NCBI GenBank assembly: GCA_050299435.1
Contig: JBNKVX010000096.1
Location: 1-11,032, forward strand
Length of the DNA: 11,032 nt
Source of the DNA: 1162T-S-0a-05 sp050299435
Lineage (GTDB): Bacteria; Pseudomonadota; Gammaproteobacteria; Pseudomonadales; Cellvibrionaceae
Reading direction: 5' to 3'
Part shown: positions 5,995 to 11,032 of the stretch, piece after piece
Position numbering within the stretch: the stretch's first letter is position 1
Layout of the letters: every line of letters begins with the position of its first letter
Notes under the pieces: generated by a model
The model's database searches: none
Told to the model about the DNA's origin: nothing
What the model saw: only the letters and a program-made list of their open reading frames with translations
Position numbers and translations under genes: made by a program

Positions 5995-7671
5995 TCATTC
6001 TTCATTTATCCAGCGCTTGATAACCTGGGCCACTCGCCCACCGTCTTCAGCCACTAAGCCTTTTACTGCATTGAGTTGTTGTTCGTAACTTTCTTCCGGA
6101 CTGGGTAATGCCAATGCATCGCCACCCGTCAAGGTCACCGTTTCATCGGAAAGTGAATCGAAGGAATCGATGCCTGCCGCTTGAAGTGCAGCTAATTCCC
6201 TGGCTTCCTCGTCTGCACGGGTTTTTAAACCCGAACCTGCAAGACTTTTTAAAACTGGCCGCACCAATCCGACTAAAATAATTGCAATAAAAAATACCGC
6301 CGCTAATTGTTTGGCCAATTTCAGGAACCACTCCTGTTCCCAAATTGGTGGCTCAGGTTGCGGTGGTAATTCCGGAACTGGAATAAATGGTTCGTTCAGA
6401 ACGTTGACACTGTCACCACGCACCGCGGAAAAACCCACGGCATCTCGAACCAGAGAAGACAAGCGACCCAATTCTTCATCCGTCCATTTATCTCTCTGCA
6501 ATTCTCCGGAAGCCGCATCAATATCTTTTTTATCATCAATCACCACTGCTACGGTTAAACGGCGCAAGCGGCCTTTTTCCCGTTTGGTATAACTCACTGT
6601 TCGATCAAGCTCATAATTGCGGGTGGCCTGCGAGCGGGAATTACTCGGGATTTGCTCTGTACTTTCTGCACCCACCGCATTTGCCACTTCGGGAGCCTGC
6701 CCCGTTTGCGGCGGCTGATTACTTAGTGCACCAGGAATACCGCCAGCTGCAGCACCGCCAACTTGTTGCTCGTCCACTGTTTGCTCAGATCTTACCGCGG
6801 GTAAATCGGGGTTAAAGGTTTCTTCTGCTTGTTCAATTTCAGTGAAATCAATGTCGGCACTGACTTCTGTTTTAAAATTTCCGTCGCCCAAAATTGGTGT
6901 AAGTAAACGTCGGATTCGCAGAACTATGTCATCTTCCACTTTTCTGGTGTAATCGAGATGTTGCGCCGCCACCACTAATTTTTCATCCTCCGCTCCGACT
7001 GAAAGCAGATTGCCTTTTTGATCTACAACGGTGACATTTTCAATATCCAGTTCCGGAATGCTCGAAGCCACAAGGTTAGCAATGCCGCGAACTTGCTTTG
7101 GATTGATTGGACGACCTGGAAATAAATCCAGAAAAACTGACGCACTGGGTTCACGCCCATCGCGTACAAACACGGTTCTTTTTGGAATAGCAAGATGCAC
7201 TCTCGCTGAGCGAACTGAATTGATGCTGGTAATCGTTCTGGCGAGTTCGCCTTCAAGACCTCGACGATAACGGGTGGCTTCCATAAATTGACTGGTTCCC
7301 AGGGGTTGTTCCTGATCCAGTAATTCAAAGCCTATATTTGTATCTCCCTGAATACCATTTTCAGATAATACAAGACGCGCTTTATGCACTTTATCCACCG
7401 GCACGAGTAAGGCACCAGTGGAACCATCAATCTTGTAGGAAATGTCATTGAAATCGAGTATCTGACCAACTTCAGAAGAATCCAATCTATCGAGGCTGCC
7501 ATACAGCGGTTTGTAGTCTTCGCCCTGGCTCCACAACACCACCGCAAAACCCAAGGCGACACTTGCAGCCAAGCCCACCATCAGGCCGGCCTGACGCAAC
7601 AAATTGAGATTATTAAACCCTTCTACTAAATCGCTCGTGCCTCTATCCGCACTCATTTCCGCCGCTGCCAT
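5995..7671 (-). CDS. fliF: Flagellar MS-ring protein FliF
   Basis: FliF polymerises in the inner membrane into the MS-ring, the base on which rod, C-ring and export gate assemble. The 558 residues fit the family (about 550-570). A first membrane helix is at about 28-47 (AGLMVGLAASVALGFAVVLW) and a second at about 455-473 (LAAVFFIAIILVGLVRPVL). Between them is the large periplasmic region with ring-building motifs, including EGELARTI, VRSARVHLAIP and PGRPINPKQV, and a flexible Gly/Pro/Gln-rich loop around 303-348 containing GGIPGALSNQPP. The cytoplasmic C-terminal tail ends AQVIKRWINEE, the FliG-binding segment. The start is supported by AAGGAAG about 6 bases before the ATG, located after the fliE stop; the gap to fliE is 15 bases. 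Confidence 0.98.
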   Translation of the reverse strand: MAAAEMSADRGTSDLVEGFNNLNLLRQAGLMVGLAASVALGFAVVLWSQGEDYKPLYGSLDRLDSSEVGQILDFNDISYKIDGSTGALLVPVDKVHKARLVLSENGIQGDTNIGFELLDQEQPLGTSQFMEATRYRRGLEGELARTITSINSVRSARVHLAIPKRTVFVRDGREPSASVFLDLFPGRPINPKQVRGIANLVASSIPELDIENVTVVDQKGNLLSVGAEDEKLVVAAQHLDYTRKVEDDIVLRIRRLLTPILGDGNFKTEVSADIDFTEIEQAEETFNPDLPAVRSEQTVDEQQVGGAAAGGIPGALSNQPPQTGQAPEVANAVGAESTEQIPSNSRSQATRNYELDRTVSYTKREKGRLRRLTVAVVIDDKKDIDAASGELQRDKWTDEELGRLSSLVRDAVGFSAVRGDSVNVLNEPFIPVPELPPQPEPPIWEQEWFLKLAKQLAAVFFIAIILVGLVRPVLKSLAGSGLKTRADEEARELAALQAAGIDSFDSLSDETVTLTGGDALALPSPEESYEQQLNAVKGLVAEDGGRVAQVIKRWINEE

Positions 7672-7686
7672 TACTGACTTCCTTTA

Positions 7687-8043
7687 TTAAATTGGCATAT
7701 TCATGACATCTCGGTAGGCCTCTACCAATTTGTTTCTGACCTGAACCATCGCGTCGAAAGCCACACCCGCTTTTTGCGACGCAATCATGACATCCGTAAT
7801 ATCCACATTGGGGTCACCTTGTATGTACGCTTTGGAAATTGCCCCTGAAGCTTGCTGAACTTCATTGACCTTGTTTACCGCTTGACTCATCAAATCGGAA
7901 AATTTTGGCCCATTGGTTTCGCCCACTTTATTCAAGCCTCGGCCTTCACTGGCCAGGAATTCTGGCTTAGAAAAGGCCTGAGTCTGCGACTTCAAACTGC
8001 GCATTTCCAGGAGCAAGCGATTAATGTCAACGCGATCTGTCAT
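7687..8043 (-). CDS. fliE: Flagellar hook-basal body complex protein FliE
   Basis: FliE links the MS-ring to the proximal rod and is exported early by the type III apparatus. From the ATG at 8041-8043 the product has 118 residues, close to the usual 104-115. It starts MTDRVDINRLLLEMRSL, closely resembling the N-terminus of Pseudomonas FliE. An in-frame TTG five codons upstream exists but lacks a Shine-Dalgarno sequence and would add residues with no family counterpart. The conserved C-terminal half contains GDPNVDITDVMIASQKAGVAFDAMVQVRNKLVEAYRDVMNMPI, the rod-protein signature region. It is the first gene of fliEFGHIJ, with a sigma-54-type promoter about 50 bases upstream of the start. The ribosome-binding site is weak. 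Confidence 0.96.
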   Translation of the reverse strand: MTDRVDINRLLLEMRSLKSQTQAFSKPEFLASEGRGLNKVGETNGPKFSDLMSQAVNKVNEVQQASGAISKAYIQGDPNVDITDVMIASQKAGVAFDAMVQVRNKLVEAYRDVMNMPI

Positions 8044-8091
8044 AGGATGTGCCGTCAATTTTTTGGATTTACTGTGTGTATCAAGAGAAAG

Positions 8092-8108
8092 TGCACAATC
8101 CAGGCCAA
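8092..8108 (-). promoter_or_regulatory. Sigma-54 (RpoN) promoter of the fliE operon
   Basis: On the minus strand this reads TTGGCCTGGATTGTGCA. The -24 GG and -12 GC dinucleotides are exactly 10 bases apart, and most positions of the YTGGCACGRNNNTTGCW consensus match, with deviations only at the AC after TGGC and the first T of TTGC. Transcription would begin about 12 bases after the GC, near 8081, giving a leader of about 38 bases before the fliE ATG. Sigma-54 control of fliE by FlrC/FleR is established in Vibrio and Pseudomonas, and flrC is the nearest large upstream gene here. I could not identify the FlrC binding sites. Confidence 0.8.
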
Positions 8109-8186
8109 ATGTTGCCGGTGGCAGGGTTTTTCCTACTAGAGAGAAAGTTGTTTTTTAAAGGGGAAAATTTAGAGTGAATAAAACCG

Positions 8187-8202
8187 AGATACTGCTGTAT
8201 CT
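8187..8202 (-). terminator. Weak hairpin, possible terminator before the fliE promoter
   Basis: AGATACTGCTGTATCT is a perfect 6-bp inverted repeat with a 4-base loop. On the minus strand it is followed by CGG and then TTTTATT, a short and interrupted T-run. It lies about 110 bases after the small gene at 8310-8480 and upstream of the fliE promoter, which is where a terminator would be expected. The AT-rich stem is weak, so this is tentative. I see nothing else of note in the 266-base non-coding stretch 8044-8309 apart from this hairpin and the fliE promoter. Confidence 0.3.
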
Positions 8203-8309
8203 GTTAGGTATCCGAATATAAGACTATGAAGCAAATAAGCTTTGTCAGAATATTGTGTTGAAAATATACCGCAAGAACTTATTTACTTCATCGCTGATGA
8301 CTTAAGTTG

Positions 8310-8480
8310 TTAACAATCGAAATCAAATTCCTGCATTTCTCTTCGCAGGCGCATTTCTTCGATTTTGTCTTCCAAACGACGGCGAGCATCAATATCCACC
8401 GATCGAACCAGGTGGCCCACTTCTGCGTTATCGGACTCTCCATCAAAGTCCAAGTTACTATCCAAAACCCCAACGCCCAT
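8310..8480 (-). CDS. Small hypothetical protein (56 aa) between flrC and fliE
   Basis: The gene is supported by a strong Shine-Dalgarno AGAGGAGA with the AGGAG core 8 bases before the ATG at 8478-8480. A TTG eleven codons upstream is in frame but less likely. The product has an acidic N-terminal half rich in Asp/Glu/Asn (residues 6-20), then a very charged predicted helix (about 31-51, DARRRLEDKIEEMRLRREMQ) and ends EFDFDC. There is no signal peptide, membrane segment or DNA-binding motif that I recognise. The helix resembles small gammaproteobacterial hypothetical proteins with an RRxLExxxEExRL pattern (for instance the PA3496-like group), but this similarity is from memory and low confidence. 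It is co-directional with flrC (168 bases away) and has its own candidate promoter. The stop codon lies in the palindrome TTGTTAACAA (8307-8316). Function unknown. Confidence 0.7.
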   Translation of the reverse strand: MGVGVLDSNLDFDGESDNAEVGHLVRSVDIDARRRLEDKIEEMRLRREMQEFDFDC

Positions 8481-8527
8481 CACAGAATCTCCTCTAGTAA
8501 TAAACGAACTCAAAAAGGAATTAGAGT

Positions 8528-8560
8528 GGGTGAACTGTCACCCGGCAGAGCCTAGACTCT
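8528..8560. repeat. Two adjacent inverted repeats upstream of the small gene
   Basis: The sequence GGGTGAACTGTCACCC (8528-8543) is a perfect 6-bp inverted repeat with a 4-base loop. Three bases away, AGAGCCTAGACTCT (8547-8560) is a palindrome with one mismatched pair, centred on CTAG. Both lie between flrC and the small gene, within or at the start of the leader predicted from the promoter at 8568-8596. Neither is followed closely by a T-run on the minus strand (TTTTT occurs about 12 bases after the first), so a classical terminator is not clear. They could be an operator, an attenuator-like structure or an RNA-stabilising hairpin. Confidence 0.5.
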
Positions 8561-8567
8561 TCGCGGG

Positions 8568-8596
8568 ATATTACAAAAGAATTAAGAAATCGTGAA
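8568..8596 (-). promoter_or_regulatory. Candidate sigma-70 promoter for the small gene
   Basis: On the minus strand, TTCACG (8591-8596, 4 of 6 matches to TTGACA) and TAATAT (8568-8573, 4 of 6 matches to TATAAT) are separated by the ideal 17 bases, with an AT-rich region just upstream (8597-8625). Transcription would start near 8561, giving a leader of about 80 bases to the ATG at 8480. Two moderate hexamers in AT-rich DNA can arise by chance, so this is tentative. I found no sigma-28 or sigma-54 element for this gene. Confidence 0.35.
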
Positions 8597-8648
8597 AATT
8601 TATTTGCAAATTTTTTTTTATATAAAAGTCGGATTCTAGATTGAAAAG

Positions 8649-10091
8649 TTATTTATCAAATTCGAAGTGATAGCCTTGATCGCGTAAGCGGGCAAATTTA
8701 TAGCGCAAGGTTCTGGGACTGATACCCAGGGCTTCAGCTGTACGTTTTTTACTGCCGCCGTTCTCTCGCAGGGTTTTGACAATAATCTCAAATTCACGGT
8801 CACGTAATCCCCTACCTAAGGCTGCCGCAACATCCCCATCTTCTTCCGATTCGCAGCGTTCTTCAGGCTCCGATGTTGGCGTAACAGGGCGTTCGGATTG
8901 CAGATGCAGTGAAGGTTTCTCGCTGTAACTCTCTTCAGCTTCCAAGCCCAGGTCTTCTGTTTGGATTTCCTTACCCATTTGCAAGATCAACGCGCGTTGA
9001 ACAACGTTGTCCAGTTCGCGTACATTTCCAGGCCAGGGATAATGCAGCAGTTTTTGCCTGGCTTCTTCAGAAAAACAAACAGAGCGGCGATGCTGTTTAC
9101 CGGCGTGTCGCACCAACAAGTTTTCCGCCAAAGGTAAAATATCTTCTTTCCGGTCCCTTAGGGGTGCCCAACGCAAGGGTAGAACGCTGAGACGGAAATA
9201 TAGGTCTTCGCGAAATTTTCCCGTTGCCACTTGCGAACGCATATCGCGGTTGGATGTTGCAATAACGCGAACATCTAGCTGGATACTCTTCCGTCCGCCT
9301 AAACGTTCAACTTCTTTTTCCTGCAAAACTCTCAACAATTTCGCCTGCAAGCCCAGATCCATTTCTGATATTTCGTCGAGCAACAAGGTCCCACCATTTG
9401 CCTGCTCAAACTTTCCAGGCGCTGAATTGTAGGCCCCAGTGTAGGCCCCTTTTTCATGCCCAAATAACATGGCCTCTAACATGTTTTCAGGAATTGCAGC
9501 GCAGTTAATGGCAATAAATGGCTTACCTGCCCGTGGAGATTTCTCATGAATGTATCGGGCTAGCACTTCTTTCCCCGTACCGGACTCACCAACCAGCAGG
9601 ACTGTTGATTCTGATTGTGCTACCCGTTGAGCCAATTGCAGCAACTGTTGGCTTGAGTTGGCCACGGCAATAGGGGCATCAGAACTCTGTCCACTGTGCC
9701 CTAAATATTTTTCCACTGTCGAAAGCAATAAATCCGACTCAAAAGGCTTAACCAAATAGTCCGTCGCACCGTCTTTCATCGCATCGACCGATTCGCTGAT
9801 TGTCGCAAAGGCCGTAATCAAAATTACCGGGAGGTGTGGGTACTCCTGTTTAACCTTGCACAAAAGATCACGCCCACTCATTGCCCCCATGTTTACGTCA
9901 GACACGATGAGTTCAATGTCACTGTGGTCTTTCAACTTTTCAAGGGCAATTTCAGCCGCCGGGGCGTCTACAACGAGATAACCGGATAATTCCAGGGTGT
10001 CAACTAAGGCTGAACGAAGGTCAGCATCATCTTCGACAACCAGAATTTTATTACGTGCTTCACTTTTGGTTTTTAACAAGGCTTCGCCCAT
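8649..10091 (-). CDS. flrC: Sigma-54-dependent flagellar response regulator FlrC/FleR
   Basis: FlrC (FleR in Pseudomonas) is phosphorylated by FlrB/FleS and drives sigma-54 transcription of the middle flagellar genes. The 480-residue protein has three domains. The receiver (about 14-130) has Glu20-Asp21, predicted phospho-Asp65, Thr93 and Lys115-Pro116. The AAA+ domain (about 140-372) has Walker A GESGTGKE at 168-175, the sigma-54 contact loop as GAYTGA at 215-220 (Tyr replacing the common Phe), Walker B GGTLLLDE at 233-240, and the PWPGNVREL signature. An acidic linker (about 383-425) precedes a Fis-type helix-turn-helix at the C-terminus (GGSKKRTAEALGISPRTLRY). A GGAG lies 7-9 bases before the ATG. 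It follows flrB by 45 bases, so the pair is probably co-transcribed. An intact activator is expected; the gene could equally be named fleR. Confidence 0.95.
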   Translation of the reverse strand: MGEALLKTKSEARNKILVVEDDADLRSALVDTLELSGYLVVDAPAAEIALEKLKDHSDIELIVSDVNMGAMSGRDLLCKVKQEYPHLPVILITAFATISESVDAMKDGATDYLVKPFESDLLLSTVEKYLGHSGQSSDAPIAVANSSQQLLQLAQRVAQSESTVLLVGESGTGKEVLARYIHEKSPRAGKPFIAINCAAIPENMLEAMLFGHEKGAYTGAYNSAPGKFEQANGGTLLLDEISEMDLGLQAKLLRVLQEKEVERLGGRKSIQLDVRVIATSNRDMRSQVATGKFREDLYFRLSVLPLRWAPLRDRKEDILPLAENLLVRHAGKQHRRSVCFSEEARQKLLHYPWPGNVRELDNVVQRALILQMGKEIQTEDLGLEAEESYSEKPSLHLQSERPVTPTSEPEERCESEEDGDVAAALGRGLRDREFEIIVKTLRENGGSKKRTAEALGISPRTLRYKFARLRDQGYHFEFDK

Positions 10092-10136
10092 TGCACTACT
10101 CCAATTTTAAACAGGCTTGATATCCTGGTGTACCGT

Positions 10137-11032
10137 CTACAGCTTATATTTCGGCTCTAGCGGTAAAATTAAAATGGCATCCGTGCCTGTCCCTGCTTCC
10201 GACTCCAGTCGGAACTGTCCTCCGTGAGCTTTGACAACGGTCGAAACCACAGCCAATCCCAAGCCCGTTCCTTGTGGCTTTGTCGTAACAAATAATTCTT
10301 TCACTTTTGATAAAAGTTCAGCGTCCATCCCTGGACCTTTATCCTTAATAGTGAGCTGAACATTTTTCTCATTCGTTTCCGTAACCAATGAGAATTCAAC
10401 ACGCAAATCCGACGAACTTCCACATGCTTCCAATGCATTATTCACAAGGTTCATCATTGCGCTAACCAAAGCTTCGCGATTACAGCGAATCTGAAGTTCT
10501 GCACATTCATTGAGCCAGTGACATCGAGACTTGTGTGTTAAAAGAGGTGCATCCATTGCCTCTCGGAGACCGAGTTCCAAATCCGCCAAACTAATGACGT
10601 CGTTTAATGGGAGTTCACAGCGAACAAACAGCATCATGTCCCTGACTTGTTTCTCCATGTGCTGCAAACGACCCAATATTTTTTTTGAAAATAACTTACT
10701 CTGTTCCTGACTGAGGTCACCCTTCCCTAAATGCCCCGCGTAAAGTAAAGCCGCCGATAGCGGTGTTCTGATCTGATGAGCCAAGGCAGAAACCATTTCA
10801 CCCATCGCACTTAATTTTTGTTGCTGATACAAACTTTGTTGCAATTGACGGGTTTCTGTTTGATCGGTTAGCAAGATTATCTGGCCTTTATTGTCCAGAG
10901 ATTCCGTCGCAATACTGACGCGACGACCCGCAAGGGTAGAGACCTCAAATCCGTCATCATTTCTTGGCTTGAAGCAGCGTGAAATCACATCGCGCCACAA
11001 CTCTCCGTCTAATTCATTATTTAATAATTTTT
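10137..11032 (-). CDS. flrB: Flagellar sensor histidine kinase FlrB/FleS (partial, N-terminus beyond the right edge)
   Basis: This is the kinase partner of FlrC. The frame stays open to the window end (297 residues visible), and the TTG at 10998-11000 is not a plausible start, so the N-terminus is missing. The first 55 or so residues look like the end of a PAS domain (GFEVSTLAGRRVSI...GQIILLTDQTE). The dimerisation/phosphotransfer helix follows, with the H-box ALAHQIRTPLSAALLYA; the phospho-His is residue 85 of the visible fragment (codon at 10776-10778). The ATPase domain has the N-box NLVNNALEA (Asn194, Asn197, Asn198), G1 DKGPGMD (about 230-236), an F-box region FVTTKPQ and G2 GTGLGLAV (about 254-261). 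No membrane segment is seen, in line with a cytoplasmic FlrB. The equivalent Pseudomonas name is fleS. Confidence 0.94.
   Translation of the reverse strand, partial: KLLNNELDGELWRDVISRCFKPRNDDGFEVSTLAGRRVSIATESLDNKGQIILLTDQTETRQLQQSLYQQQKLSAMGEMVSALAHQIRTPLSAALLYAGHLGKGDLSQEQSKLFSKKILGRLQHMEKQVRDMMLFVRCELPLNDVISLADLELGLREAMDAPLLTHKSRCHWLNECAELQIRCNREALVSAMMNLVNNALEACGSSSDLRVEFSLVTETNEKNVQLTIKDKGPGMDAELLSKVKELFVTTKPQGTGLGLAVVSTVVKAHGGQFRLESEAGTGTDAILILPLEPKYKL

Noticed and set aside
7023..7328. 101-codon minus-strand frame inside fliF
   Set aside because: It lies wholly within the intact, well-conserved fliF coding frame and is a shadow.
8044..8058. Longer FliE starting at a TTG at 8058
   Set aside because: No Shine-Dalgarno sequence precedes it and the extra residues have no counterpart in FliE proteins; the ATG at 8043 gives the family N-terminus.
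8113..8123. TGCCGGTGGCA dyad upstream of the fliE promoter as a second sigma-54 site
   Set aside because: The GG and GC elements are not 10 bases apart in this stretch; only the 8092-8108 site has correct spacing. The 4-bp stem is too short to claim.
8288..8473. 61-codon minus-strand frame overlapping the small gene at 8310-8480
   Set aside because: It is in another frame, lacks the good ribosome-binding site seen for the 56-residue gene and has unusual Trp/Met-rich composition.
8591..8625. AT-rich dyad with T-run after flrC as a terminator
   Set aside because: The stem has almost no G or C, and the T-run follows it only on the plus strand, where there is no gene to terminate.

Overview
The window is a flagellar and chemotaxis locus, and every gene I can support lies on the minus strand, so biological order runs from the right edge to the left edge. 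Gene content and order (flrB/fleS, flrC/fleR, fliE, fliF, fliG, fliH, fliI, fliJ) match the polar-flagellum class II/III region of gammaproteobacteria such as Pseudomonas, Vibrio, Marinobacter and the Cellvibrionaceae. Moderate base composition and protein sequences close to Pseudomonas/Cellvibrio-type FliG, FliF and FlrB suggest a free-living, probably marine or aquatic, polarly flagellated gammaproteobacterium. The exact genus cannot be read from this sequence.

Right part (about 8.6-11.0 kb): the 3' portion of a FlrB/FleS sensor kinase, cut by the window edge, followed by complete FlrC/FleR, a sigma-54-dependent response regulator. Next comes an intergenic stretch with a candidate sigma-70 promoter and two inverted repeats, then a 56-residue gene of unknown function (8310-8480). 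A further non-coding stretch of about 270 bases leads to fliE and holds a weak hairpin and a good sigma-54 promoter at 8092-8108.

Middle part (2.4-8.0 kb): a tight fliEFGHIJ operon with gaps of 2-15 bases or overlaps. It encodes the MS-ring/rod adaptor (FliE), the MS-ring (FliF), the rotor/switch protein (FliG), and the export ATPase set of stator (FliH), ATPase (FliI) and chaperone stalk (FliJ). FlrB-FlrC in the same window is the expected activator of the sigma-54 promoter in front of fliE.

Left part (1-2.25 kb): after a 136-base gap come a small STAS-domain protein, a single-domain CheY-like regulator and the first 518 residues of a CheA kinase that runs off the left edge. This CheA has no obvious canonical P2 domain. 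In its place are two tandem copies of a module of about 80 residues, which I found by translating the region by hand. The unusual points are this duplicated CheA module, the STAS protein with Thr at the usual phospho-Ser site, a Trp at the switch-Tyr position of CheY, and the unassigned small gene between flrC and fliE. I see no mobile elements, CRISPR arrays, rRNA or tRNA genes, and no wholly novel system.
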